DNA of 64,000 nucleotides from Cinclus cinclus (lineage: Eukaryota; Chordata; Aves; Passeriformes; Cinclidae), in NCBI RefSeq assembly GCF_963662255.1, contig NC_085047.1:23069258-23133257 (forward strand), given 5' to 3'. The stretch's first letter is position 1; every line of letters begins with the position of its first letter. Under the pieces are notes generated by a model. It was not told the DNA's origin, made no database searches, and saw only the letters and a list, made by a program, of their open reading frames with translations. The position numbers and the translations under genes are program-made. Positions 23,467 through 35,890 of this stretch are shown piece after piece.

Positions 23467-24846
23467 AGCCAGTATCAGCGAGACAGCGTGCTAGGCTCTG
23501 TTTCACAGCTCCTTGGAGAACACGCACTGGAAGAATGCCGTCTCTGTTCCGCAAAAGCTCTGCCCCAGTGAAAGGTGGAAGAAGCAGCCTGTGGCCACGG
23601 GCAGAGCTGGTCAACAGCTGCGCCTAACTTTCCCAAGCTGCGAGAGCATTCGCAGCCGAGTTCTGCTTTGACAGAGCTATTGGTGAACTTTTGCAGTCCC
23701 GGAAGCTGCTGAAACCAAGGCTGTGTTCCGCCTCTTCATTCTTGGCTTTCTGTGCTCCAGCGAGTTGTCAAGCTCGGACACGGCATTCAGCTTTGCCGCC
23801 TCTCTGCACGGAAAGCACTAGACAGAACTAGTGTGCTTCGTGCATGCTCTCTCCTCGCTTTTATGGTCACGGCTCTGCTTTTTGCTTGGCAGCGTTCACA
23901 GGGTCCACGGCGTACCTCTTGCACAGCGAGAGGTGGCCGGCGAGGAATACTTGCTGCCTTAAGTCGTTCCATGCTCAAGGCATTCATCAGAGCAACACAG
24001 TGTGGGAAAAGAGGAGGGAACATTGCAGGACAAATTTCTATGCCGGGACATTATTGTCTGCGAGACAGCTCTCCGGAGCGCTAGTATTTGGCCAGGCTGA
24101 AATCAGCGCCACGGGAAGCCAATCTGACAAGCGGAGTGCAACGAGCGCGGCGATATGGGGCCGCTTGGCAGGTGGCCGAAGAAAGACGGCTGCCCCGTGA
24201 ATGTGGTGCCAGAAGGCAAGTTTCAGCAGGGCGTTCCGGGCCAGCTCAATGTGCAGCCGCAGTTGTTCTAGGCGAGTTCTAGCCGAGAAGCTTTCCGTCT
24301 CCATTCACGAGACAAGAAAGGCAGAAGGCAAGGGCACCCAGGGTTGAGAAGAAAAGTGCGCGTAGCGAGCTCGTTGCGGCAGAGGCGAAAGCCAGGAGCA
24401 GCGCGCTCGGTGCGAGAAGTAGAGGGCGCTTCGCCTCCTTGGGAAGGAAATCGCGTCTGGGCACGAACGACAGCCAGCGAAGCTTCAGGAACAACAGGCT
24501 GTTCTGCTCAGCGTACGAGCCTGAAGTGAGTGGCAAGGGGTAAGCGGGCAGTTCCAAGGCATCTAGCTTTCCTGCTAGCAATGCCATTTCTACCCTGCCG
24601 TGCAAAACGTTGTCCTTTGCCGTTATGCTCCGAGATGCAGAGAGCACGTCGGCAGACGCAGTGCAGAGGGAAAGGACACAGTATCCTTGGGAGTGTGACG
24701 CCGCTTAGGCGGGCAAAGCAGAAAGGTGCCGCCCTGCACCGGCTTTGACTGCCTGAGCTTCCTTGCTAGGACAGCACCTGTCGAAAGCTGGCAACTAGGC
24801 TGCCAGAGTGCAGAATGTAGGCGGTGCGGCACGCTTGCTTGCCGAA
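23467..24846 (+). repeat. Repeat unit 18 (1380 bp)
   Basis: Alleles are C491, G918 and single C. It has C at site 1367, unlike units 4 and 11, so the seven-unit periodicity does not demonstrably continue through this unit. Confidence 0.95.
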
Positions 24847-26227
24847 AGCCAGTATCAGCGAGACAGCGTGCTAGGCTCTGTTTCACAGCTCCTTGGAGAA
24901 CACGCACTGGAAGAATGCCGTCTCTGTTCCGCAAAAGCTCTGCCCCAGTGAAAGGTGGAAGAAGCAGCCTGTGGCCACGGGCAGAGCTGGTCAACAGCTG
25001 CGCCTAACTTTCCCAAGCTGCGAGAGCATTCGCAGCCGAGTTCTGCTTTGACAGAGCTATTGGTGAACTTTTGCAGTCCCGGAAGCTGCTGAAACCAAGG
25101 CTGTGTTCCGCCTCTTCATTCTTGGCTTTCTGTGCTCCAGCGAGTTGTCAAGCTCGGACACGGCATTCAGCTTTGCCGCCTCTCTGCACGGAAAGCACTA
25201 GACAGAACTAGTGTGCTTCGTGCATGCTCTCTCCTCGCTTTTATGGTCACGGCTCTGCTTTTTGCTTGGCAGCGTTCACAGGGTCCACGGCGTACCTCTT
25301 GCACAGCGAGAGGTGGCCGGCGAGGAATACTTGCTGGCTTAAGTCGTTCCATGCTCAAGGCATTCATCAGAGCAACACAGTGTGGGAAAAGAGGAGGGAA
25401 CATTGCAGGACAAATTTCTATGCCGGGACATTATTGTCTGCGAGACAGCTCTCCGGAGCGCTAGTATTTGGCCAGGCTGAAATCAGCGCCACGGGAAGCC
25501 AATCTGACAAGCGGAGTGCAACGAGCGCGGCGATATGGGGCCGCTTGGCAGGTGGCCGAAGAAAGACGGCTGCCCCGTGAATGTGGTGCCAGAAGGCAAG
25601 TTTCAGCAGGGCGTTCCGGGCCAGCTCAATGTGCAGCCGCAGTTGTTCTAGGCGAGTTCTAGCCGAGAAGCTTTCCGTCTCCATTCACGAGACAAGAAAG
25701 GCAGAAGGCAAGGGCACCCAGGGTTGAGAAGAAAAGTGCGCGTAGCGAGCTCGTTGCGGCAGAGGCGAAAGCCAGGAGCAGCGCGCTCGGTGCGAGAAGT
25801 AGAGGGCGCTTCGCCTCCTTGGGAAGGAAATCGCGTCTGGGCACGAACGACAGCCAGCGAAGCTTCAGGAACAACAGGCTGTTCTGCTCAGCGTACGAGC
25901 CTGAAGTGAGTGGCAAGGGGTAAGCGGGCAGTTCCAAGGCATCTAGCTTTCCTGCTAGCAATGCCATTTCTACCCTGCCGTGCAAAACGTTGTCCTTTGC
26001 CGTTATGCTCCGAGATGCAGAGAGCACGTCGGCAGACGCAGTGCAGAGGGAAAGGACACAGTATCCTTGGGAGTGTGACGCCGCTTAGGCGGGCAAAGCA
26101 GAAAGGTGCCGCCCTGCCACCGGCTTTGACTGCCTGAGCTTCCTTGCTAGGACAGCACCTGTCGAAAGCTGGCAACTAGGCTGCCAGAGTGCAGAATGTA
26201 GGCGGTGCGGCACGCTTGCTTGCCGAA
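24847..26227 (+). repeat. Repeat unit 19 (1381 bp); last unit of the left allele domain
   Basis: Alleles are G491, G918 and CC, a combination shared only with unit 1. It is the last unit before A918 first appears. Confidence 0.95.
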
Positions 26228-27607
26228 AGCCAGTATCAGCGAGACAGCGTGCTAGGCTCTGTTTCACAGCTCCTTGGAGAACACGCACTGGAAGAATGCC
26301 GTCTCTGTTCCGCAAAAGCTCTGCCCCAGTGAAAGGTGGAAGAAGCAGCCTGTGGCCACGGGCAGAGCTGGTCAACAGCTGCGCCTAACTTTCCCAAGCT
26401 GCGAGAGCATTCGCAGCCGAGTTCTGCTTTGACAGAGCTATTGGTGAACTTTTGCAGTCCCGGAAGCTGCTGAAACCAAGGCTGTGTTCCGCCTCTTCAT
26501 TCTTGGCTTTCTGTGCTCCAGCGAGTTGTCAAGCTCGGACACGGCATTCAGCTTTGCCGCCTCTCTGCACGGAAAGCACTAGACAGAACTAGTGTGCTTC
26601 GTGCATGCTCTCTCCTCGCTTTTATGGTCACGGCTCTGCTTTTTGCTTGGCAGCGTTCACAGGGTCCACGGCGTACCTCTTGCACAGCGAGAGGTGGCCG
26701 GCGAGGAATACTTGCTGCCTTAAGTCGTTCCATGCTCAAGGCATTCATCAGAGCAACACAGTGTGGGAAAAGAGGAGGGAACATTGCAGGACAAATTTCT
26801 ATGCCGGGACATTATTGTCTGCGAGACAGCTCTCCGGAGCGCTAGTATTTGGCCAGGCTGAAATCAGCGCCACGGGAAGCCAATCTGACAAGCGGAGTGC
26901 AACGAGCGCGGCGATATGGGGCCGCTTGGCAGGTGGCCGAAGAAAGACGGCTGCCCCGTGAATGTGGTGCCAGAAGGCAAGTTTCAGCAGGGCGTTCCGG
27001 GCCAGCTCAATGTGCAGCCGCAGTTGTTCTAGGCGAGTTCTAGCCGAGAAGCTTTCCGTCTCCATTCACGAGACAAGAAAGGCAGAAGGCAAGGGCACCC
27101 AGGGTTGAGAAGAAAAGTGCGCGTAGCGAGCTCGTTGCGGCAGAAGCGAAAGCCAGGAGCAGCGCGCTCGGTGAGAGAAGTAGAGGGCGCTTCGCCTCCT
27201 TGGGAAGGAAATCGCGTCTGGGCACGAACGACAGCCAGCGAAGCTTCAGGAACAACAGGCTGTTCTGCTCAGCGTACGAGCCTGAAGTGAGTGGCAAGGG
27301 GTAAGCGGGCAGTTCCAAGGCATCTAGCTTTCCTGCTAGCAATGCCATTTCTACCCTGCCGTGCAAAACGTTGTCCTTTGCCGTTATGCTCCGAGATGCA
27401 GAGAGCACGTCGGCAGACGCAGTGCAGAGGGAAAGGACACAGTATCCTTTGGAGTGTGACGCCGCTTAGGCGGGCAAAGCAGAAAGGTGCCGCCCTGCAC
27501 CGGCTTTGACTGCCTGAGCTTCCTTGCTAGGACAGCACCTGTCGAAAGCTGGCAACTAGGCTGCCAGAGTGCAGAATGTAGGCGGTGCGGCACGCTTGCT
27601 TGCCGAA
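26228..27607 (+). repeat. Repeat unit 20 (1380 bp); first unit with A918
   Basis: Alleles are C491, A918 (27145), single C and A1273. Two private substitutions occur, A at 27174 (site 947) and T at 27450 (site 1223). Confidence 0.95.
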
Positions 27608-28988
27608 AGCCAGTATCAGCGAGACAGCGTGCTAGGCTCTGTTTCACAGCTCCTTGGAGAACACGCACTGGAAGAATGCCGTCTCTGTTCCGCAAAAGCT
27701 CTGCCCCAGTGAAAGGTGGAAGAAGCAGCCTGTGGCCACGGGCAGAGCTGGTCAACAGCTGCGCCTAACTTTCCCAAGCTGCGAGAGCATTCGCAGCCGA
27801 GTTCTGCTTTGACAGAGCTATTGGTGAACTTTTGCAGTCCCGGAAGCTGCTGAAACCAAGGCTGTGTTCCGCCTCTTCATTCTTGGCTTTCTGTGCTCCA
27901 GCGAGTTGTCAAGCTCGGACACGGCATTCAGCTTTGCCGCCTCTCTGCACGGAAAGCACTAGACAGAACTAGTGTGCTTCGTGCATGCTCTCTCCTCGCT
28001 TTTATGGTCACGGCTCTGCTTTTTGCTTGGCAGCGTTCACAGGGTCCACGGCGTACCTCTTGCACAGCGAGAGGTGGCCGGCGAGGAATACTTGCTGCCT
28101 TAAGTCGTTCCATGCTCAAGGCATTCATCAGAGCAACACAGTGTGGGAAAAGAGGAGGGAACATTGCAGGACAAATTTCTATGCCGGGACATTATTGTCT
28201 GCGAGACAGCTCTCCGGAGCGCTAGTATTTGGCCAGGCTGAAATCAGCGCCACGGGAAGCCAATCTGACAAGCGGAGTGCAACGAGCGCGGCGATATGGG
28301 GCCGCTTGGCAGGTGGCCGAAGAAAGACGGCTGCCCCGTGAATGTGGTGCCAGAAGGCAAGTTTCAGCAGGGCGTTCCGGGCCAGCTCAATGTGCAGCCG
28401 CAGTTGTTCTAGGCGAGTTCTAGCCGAGAAGCTTTCCGTCTCCATTCACGAGACAAGAAAGGCAGAAGGCAAGGGCACCCAGGGTTGAGAAGAAAAGTGC
28501 GCGTAGCGAGCTCGTTGCGGCAGAGGCGAAAGCCAGGAGCAGCGCGCTCGGTGCGAGAAGTAGAGGGCGCTTCGCCTCCTTGGGAAGGAAATCGCGTCTG
28601 GGCACGAACGACAGCCAGCGAAGCTTCAGGAACAACAGGCTGTTCTGCTCAGCGTACGAGCCTGAAGTGAGTGGCAAGGGGTAAGCGGGCAGTTCCAAGG
28701 CATCTAGCTTTCCTGCTAGCAATGCCATTTCTACCCTGCCGTGCAAAACGTTGTCCTTTGCCGTTATGCTCCGAGATGCAGAGAGCACGTCGGCAGACGC
28801 AGTGCAGAGGGAAAGGACACAGTATCCTTGGGAGTGTGACGCCGCTTAGGCGGGCAAAGCAGAAAGGTGCCGCCCTGCCACCGGCTTTGACTGCCTGAGC
28901 TTCCTTGCTAGGACAGCACCTGTCGAAAGCTGGCAACTAGGCTGCCAGAGTGCAGAATGTAGGCGGTGCGGCACGCTTGCTTGCCGAA
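27608..28988 (+). repeat. Repeat unit 21 (1381 bp)
   Basis: Alleles are C491, G918, G1234 and CC. No private change was seen. Confidence 0.95.
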
Positions 28989-30369
28989 AGCCAGTATCAG
29001 CGAGACAGCGTGCTAGGCTCTGTTTCACAGCTCCTTGGAGAACACGCACTGGAAGAATGCCGTCTCTGTTCCGCAAAAGCTCTGCCCCAGTGAAAGGTGG
29101 AAGAAGCAGCCTGTGGCCACGGGCAGAGCTGGTCAACAGCTGCGCCTAACTTTCCCAAGCTGCGAGAGCATTCGCAGCCGAGTTCTGCTTTGACAGAGCT
29201 ATTGGTGAACTTTTGCAGTCCCGGAAGCTGCTGAAACCAAGGCTGTGTTCCGCCTCTTCATTCTTGGCTTTCTGTGCTCCAGCGAGTTGTCAAGCTCGGA
29301 CACGGCATTCAGCTTTGCCGCCTCTCTGCACGGAAAGCACTAGACAGAACTAGTGTGCTTCGTGCATGCTCTCTCCTCGCTTTTATGGTCACGGCTCTGC
29401 TTTTTGCTTGGCAGCGTTCACAGGGTCCACGGCGTACCTCTTGCACAGCGAGAGGTGGCCGGCGAGGAATACTTGCTGCCTTAAGTCGTTCCATGCTCAA
29501 GGCATTCATCAGAGCAACACAGTGTGGGAAAAGAGGAGGGAACATTGCAGGACAAATTTCTATGCCGGGACATTATTGTCTGCGAGACAGCTCTCCGCAG
29601 CGCTAGTATTTGGCCAGGCTGAAATCAGCGCCACGGGAAGCCAATCTGACAAGCGGAGTGCAACGAGCGCGGCGATATGGGGCCGCTTGGCAGGTGGCCG
29701 AAGAAAGACGGCTGCCCCGTGAATGTGGTGCCAGAAGGCAAGTTTCAGCAGGGCGTTCCGGGCCAGCTCAATGTGCAGCCGCAGTTGTTCTAGGCGAGTT
29801 CTAGCCGAGAAGCTTTCCGTCTCCATTCACGAGACAAGAAAGGCAGAAGGCAAGGGCACCCAGGGTTGAGAAGAAAAGTGCGCGTAGCGAGCTCGTTGCG
29901 GCAGAGGCGAAAGCCAGGAGCAGCGCGCTCGGTGCGAGAAGTAGAGGGCGCTTCGCCTCCTTGGGAAGGAAATCGCGTCTGGGCACGAACGACAGCCAGC
30001 GAAGCTTCAGGAACAACAGGCTGTTCTGCTCAGCGTACGAGCCTGAAGTGAGTGGCAAGGGGTAAGCGGGCAGTTCCAAGGCATCTAGCTTTCCTGCTAG
30101 CAATGCCATTTCTACCCTGCCGTGCAAAACGTTGTCCTTTGCCGTTATGCTCCGAGATGCAGAGAGCACGTCGGCAGACGCAGTGCAGAGGGAAAGGACA
30201 CAGTATCCTTGGGAGTGTGACACCGCTTAGGCGGGCAAAGCAGAAAGGTGCCGCCCTGCCACCGGCTTTGACTGCCTGAGCTTCCTTGCTAGGACAGCAC
30301 CTGTCGAAAGCTGGCAACTAGGCTGCCAGAGTGCAGAATGTAGGCGGTGCGGCACGCTTGCTTGCCGAA
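28989..30369 (+). repeat. Repeat unit 22 (1381 bp); dimer copy 1, first unit
   Basis: Alleles are C491, C610 (29598), G918, A1234 (30222) and CC. The C610 plus A1234 pair occurs together only here and in unit 24. Confidence 0.95.
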
Positions 30370-31749
30370 AGCCAGTATCAGCGAGACAGCGTGCTAGGCT
30401 CTGTTTCACAGCTCCTTGGAGAACACGCACTGGAAGAATGCCGTCTCTGTTCCGCAAAAGCTCTGCCCCAGTGAAAGGTGGAAGAAGCAGCCTGTGGCCA
30501 CGGGCAGAGCTGGTCAACAGCTGCGCCTAACTTTCCCAAGCTGCGAGAGCATTCGCAGCCGAGTTCTGCTTTGACAGAGCTATTGGTGAACTTTTGCAGT
30601 CCCGGAAGCTGCTGAAACCAAGGCTGTGTTCCGCCTCTTCATTCTTGGCTTTCTGTGCTCCAGCGAGTTGTCAAGCTCGGACACGGCATTCAGCTTTGCC
30701 GCCTCTCTGCACGGAAAGCACTAGACAGAACTAGTGTGCTTCGTGCATGCTCTCTCCTCGCTTTTATGGTCACGGCTCTGCTTTTTGCTTGGCAGCGTTC
30801 ACAGGGTCCACGGCGTACCTCTTGCACAGCGAGAGGTGGCCGGCGAGGAATACTTGCTGCCTTAAGTCGTTCCATGCTCAAGGCATTCATCAGAGCAACA
30901 CAGTGTGGGAAAAGAGGAGGGAACATTGCAGGACAAATTTCTATGCCGGGACATTATTGTCTGCGAGACAGCTCTCCGGAGCGCTAGTATTTGGCCAGGC
31001 TGAAATCAGCGCCACGGGAAGCCAATCTGACAAGCGGAGTGCAACGAGCGCGGCGATATGGGGCCGCTTGGCAGGTGGCCGAAGAAAGACGGCTGCCCCG
31101 TGAATGTGGTGCCAGAAGGCAAGTTTCAGCAGGGCGTTCCGGGCCAGCTCAATGTGCAGCCGCAGTTGTTCTAGGCGAGTTCTAGCCGAGAAGCTTTCCG
31201 TCTCCATTCACGAGACAAGAAAGGCAGAAGGCAAGGGCACCCAGGGTTGAGAAGAAAAGTGCGCGTAGCGAGCTCGTTGCGGCAGAAGCGAAAGCCAGGA
31301 GCAGCGCGCTCGGTGCGAGAAGTAGAGGGCGCTTCGCCTCCTTGGGAAGGAAATCGCGTCTGGGCACGAACGACAGCCAGCGAAGCTTCAGGAACAACAG
31401 GCTGTTCTGCTCAGCGTACGAGCCTGAAGTGAGTGGCAAGGGGTAAGCGGGCAGTTCCAAGGCATCTAGCTTTCCTGCTAGCAATGCCATTTCTACCCTG
31501 CCGTGCAAAACGTTGTCCTTTGCCGTTATGCTCCGAGATGCAGAGAGCACGTCGGCAGACGCAGTGCAGAGGGAAAGGACACAGTATCCTTGGGAGTGTG
31601 ACGCCGCTTAGGCGGGCAAAGCAGAAAGGTGCCGCCCTGCACCGGCTTTGACTGCCTGAGCTTCCTTGCTAGGACAGCACCTGTCGAAAGCTGGCAACTA
31701 GGCTGCCAGAGTGCAGAATGTAGGCGGTGCGGCACGCTTGCTTGCCGAA
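30370..31749 (+). repeat. Repeat unit 23 (1380 bp); dimer copy 1, second unit
   Basis: Alleles are C491, A918, single C and A1273. It matches unit 25. Confidence 0.95.
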
Positions 31750-33130
31750 AGCCAGTATCAGCGAGACAGCGTGCTAGGCTCTGTTTCACAGCTCCTTGGA
31801 GAACACGCACTGGAAGAATGCCGTCTCTGTTCCGCAAAAGCTCTGCCCCAGTGAAAGGTGGAAGAAGCAGCCTGTGGCCACGGGCAGAGCTGGTCAACAG
31901 CTGCGCCTAACTTTCCCAAGCTGCGAGAGCATTCGCAGCCGAGTTCTGCTTTGACAGAGCTATTGGTGAACTTTTGCAGTCCCGGAAGCTGCTGAAACCA
32001 AGGCTGTGTTCCGCCTCTTCATTCTTGGCTTTCTGTGCTCCAGCGAGTTGTCAAGCTCGGACACGGCATTCAGCTTTGCCGCCTCTCTGCACGGAAAGCA
32101 CTAGACAGAACTAGTGTGCTTCGTGCATGCTCTCTCCTCGCTTTTATGGTCACGGCTCTGCTTTTTGCTTGGCAGCGTTCACAGGGTCCACGGCGTACCT
32201 CTTGCACAGCGAGAGGTGGCCGGCGAGGAATACTTGCTGCCTTAAGTCGTTCCATGCTCAAGGCATTCATCAGAGCAACACAGTGTGGGAAAAGAGGAGG
32301 GAACATTGCAGGACAAATTTCTATGCCGGGACATTATTGTCTGCGAGACAGCTCTCCGCAGCGCTAGTATTTGGCCAGGCTGAAATCAGCGCCACGGGAA
32401 GCCAATCTGACAAGCGGAGTGCAACGAGCGCGGCGATATGGGGCCGCTTGGCAGGTGGCCGAAGAAAGACGGCTGCCCCGTGAATGTGGTGCCAGAAGGC
32501 AAGTTTCAGCAGGGCGTTCCGGGCCAGCTCAATGTGCAGCCGCAGTTGTTCTAGGCGAGTTCTAGCCGAGAAGCTTTCCGTCTCCATTCACGAGACAAGA
32601 AAGGCAGAAGGCAAGGGCACCCAGGGTTGAGAAGAAAAGTGCGCGTAGCGAGCTCGTTGCGGCAGAGGCGAAAGCCAGGAGCAGCGCGCTCGGTGCGAGA
32701 AGTAGAGGGCGCTTCGCCTCCTTGGGAAGGAAATCGCGTCTGGGCACGAACGACAGCCAGCGAAGCTTCAGGAACAACAGGCTGTTCTGCTCAGCGTACG
32801 AGCCTGAAGTGAGTGGCAAGGGGTAAGCGGGCAGTTCCAAGGCATCTAGCTTTCCTGCTAGCAATGCCATTTCTACCCTGCCGTGCAAAACGTTGTCCTT
32901 TGCCGTTATGCTCCGAGATGCAGAGAGCACGTCGGCAGACGCAGTGCAGAGGGAAAGGACACAGTATCCTTGGGAGTGTGACACCGCTTAGGCGGGCAAA
33001 GCAGAAAGGTGCCGCCCTGCCACCGGCTTTGACTGCCTGAGCTTCCTTGCTAGGACAGCACCTGTCGAAAGCTGGCAACTAGGCTGCCAGAGTGCAGAAT
33101 GTAGGCGGTGCGGCACGCTTGCTTGCCGAA
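31750..33130 (+). repeat. Repeat unit 24 (1381 bp); dimer copy 2, first unit
   Basis: Alleles are C491, C610 (32359), G918, A1234 (32983) and CC. It matches unit 22 at every variant site. Confidence 0.95.
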
Positions 33131-34510
33131 AGCCAGTATCAGCGAGACAGCGTGCTAGGCTCTGTTTCACAGCTCCTTGGAGAACACGCACTGGAAGAAT
33201 GCCGTCTCTGTTCCGCAAAAGCTCTGCCCCAGTGAAAGGTGGAAGAAGCAGCCTGTGGCCACGGGCAGAGCTGGTCAACAGCTGCGCCTAACTTTCCCAA
33301 GCTGCGAGAGCATTCGCAGCCGAGTTCTGCTTTGACAGAGCTATTGGTGAACTTTTGCAGTCCCGGAAGCTGCTGAAACCAAGGCTGTGTTCCGCCTCTT
33401 CATTCTTGGCTTTCTGTGCTCCAGCGAGTTGTCAAGCTCGGACACGGCATTCAGCTTTGCCGCCTCTCTGCACGGAAAGCACTAGACAGAACTAGTGTGC
33501 TTCGTGCATGCTCTCTCCTCGCTTTTATGGTCACGGCTCTGCTTTTTGCTTGGCAGCGTTCACAGGGTCCACGGCGTACCTCTTGCACAGCGAGAGGTGG
33601 CCGGCGAGGAATACTTGCTGCCTTAAGTCGTTCCATGCTCAAGGCATTCATCAGAGCAACACAGTGTGGGAAAAGAGGAGGGAACATTGCAGGACAAATT
33701 TCTATGCCGGGACATTATTGTCTGCGAGACAGCTCTCCGGAGCGCTAGTATTTGGCCAGGCTGAAATCAGCGCCACGGGAAGCCAATCTGACAAGCGGAG
33801 TGCAACGAGCGCGGCGATATGGGGCCGCTTGGCAGGTGGCCGAAGAAAGACGGCTGCCCCGTGAATGTGGTGCCAGAAGGCAAGTTTCAGCAGGGCGTTC
33901 CGGGCCAGCTCAATGTGCAGCCGCAGTTGTTCTAGGCGAGTTCTAGCCGAGAAGCTTTCCGTCTCCATTCACGAGACAAGAAAGGCAGAAGGCAAGGGCA
34001 CCCAGGGTTGAGAAGAAAAGTGCGCGTAGCGAGCTCGTTGCGGCAGAAGCGAAAGCCAGGAGCAGCGCGCTCGGTGCGAGAAGTAGAGGGCGCTTCGCCT
34101 CCTTGGGAAGGAAATCGCGTCTGGGCACGAACGACAGCCAGCGAAGCTTCAGGAACAACAGGCTGTTCTGCTCAGCGTACGAGCCTGAAGTGAGTGGCAA
34201 GGGGTAAGCGGGCAGTTCCAAGGCATCTAGCTTTCCTGCTAGCAATGCCATTTCTACCCTGCCGTGCAAAACGTTGTCCTTTGCCGTTATGCTCCGAGAT
34301 GCAGAGAGCACGTCGGCAGACGCAGTGCAGAGGGAAAGGACACAGTATCCTTGGGAGTGTGACGCCGCTTAGGCGGGCAAAGCAGAAAGGTGCCGCCCTG
34401 CACCGGCTTTGACTGCCTGAGCTTCCTTGCTAGGACAGCACCTGTCGAAAGCTGGCAACTAGGCTGCCAGAGTGCAGAATGTAGGCGGTGCGGCACGCTT
34501 GCTTGCCGAA
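33131..34510 (+). repeat. Repeat unit 25 (1380 bp); dimer copy 2, second unit
   Basis: Alleles are C491, A918, single C and A1273. It matches unit 23. Confidence 0.95.
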
Positions 34511-35890
34511 AGCCAGTATCAGCGAGACAGCGTGCTAGGCTCTGTTTCACAGCTCCTTGGAGAACACGCACTGGAAGAATGCCGTCTCTGTTCCGCAAAA
34601 GCTCTGCCCCAGTGAAAGGTGGAAGAAGCAGCCTGTGGCCACGGGCAGAGCTGGTCAACAGCTGCGCCTAACTTTCCCAAGCTGCGAGAGCATTCGCAGC
34701 CGAGTTCTGCTTTGACAGAGCTATTGGTGAACTTTTGCAGTCCCGGAAGCTGCTGAAACCAAGGCTGTGTTCCGCCTCTTCATTCTTGGCTTTCTGTGCT
34801 CCAGCGAGTTGTCAAGCTCGGACACGGCATTCAGCTTTGCCGCCTCTCTGCACGGAAAGCACTAGACAGAACTAGTGTGCTTCGTGCATGCTCTCTCCTC
34901 GCTTTTATGGTCACGGCTCTGCTTTTTGCTTGGCAGCGTTCACAGGGTCCACGGCGTACCTCTTGCACAGCGAGAGGTGGCCGGCGAGGAATACTTGCTG
35001 CCTTAAGTCGTTCCATGCTCAAGGCATTCATCAGAGCAACACAGTGTGGGAAAAGAGGAGGGAACATTGCAGGACAAATTTCTATGCCGGGACATTATTG
35101 TCTGCGAGACAGCTCTCCGGAGCGCTAGTATTTGGCCAGGCTGAAATCAGCGCCACGGGAAGCCAATCTGACAAGCGGAGTGCAACGAGCGCGGCGATAT
35201 GGGGCCGCTTGGCAGGTGGCCGAAGAAAGACGGCTGCCCCGTGAATGTGGTGCCAGAAGGCAAGTTTCAGCAGGGCGTTCCGGGCCAGCTCAATGTGCAG
35301 CCGCAGTTGTTCTAGGCGAGTTCTAGCCGAGAAGCTTTCCGTCTCCATTCACGAGACAAGAAAGGCAGAAGGCAAGGGCACCCAGGGTTGAGAAGAAAAG
35401 TGCGCGTAGCGAGCTCGTTGCGGCAGAGGCGAAAGCCAGGAGCAGCGCGCTCGGTGCGAGAAGTAGAGGGCGCTTCGCCTCCTTGGGAAGGAAATCGCGT
35501 CTGGGCACGAACAACAGCCAGCGAAGCTTCAGGAACAACAGGCTGTTCTGCTCAGCGTACGAGCCTGAAGTGAGTGGCAAGGGGTAAGCGGGCAGTTCCA
35601 AGGCATCTAGCTTTCCTGCTAGCAATGCCATTTCTACCCTGCCGTGCAAAACGTTGTCCTTTGCCGTTATGCTCCGAGATGCAGAGAGCACGTCGGCAGA
35701 CGCAGTGCAGAGGGAAAGGACACAGTATCCTTGGGAGTGTGACGCCGCTTAGGCGGGCAAAGCAGAAAGGTGCCGCCCTGCGCCGGCTTTGACTGCCTGA
35801 GCTTCCTTGCTAGGACAGCACCTGTCGAAAGCTGGCAACTAGGCTGCCAGAGTGCAGAATGTAGGCGGTGCGGCACGCTTGCTTGCCGAA
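34511..35890 (+). repeat. Repeat unit 26 (1380 bp); first G1273 unit
   Basis: Alleles are C491, G918, single C and G1273, the only unit joining G918 with G1273. A at 35513 (site 1003) is private. Confidence 0.95.

Larger units (their letters stand above)
28989..31749 (+). repeat. Higher-order repeat, two units, copy 1 (2761 bp)
   Basis: Units 22-23 are a 1381-bp unit with C610 and A1234 followed by a 1380-bp unit with A918. The same order follows immediately in units 24-25. I saw no base difference between the two copies. Confidence 0.85.
31750..34510 (+). repeat. Higher-order repeat, two units, copy 2 (2761 bp)
   Basis: Units 24-25 are the tandem partner of 28989-31749. Neighbours do not extend the pattern: unit 21 lacks C610 and A1234, and unit 26 has G918 with G1273. 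Confidence 0.85.
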
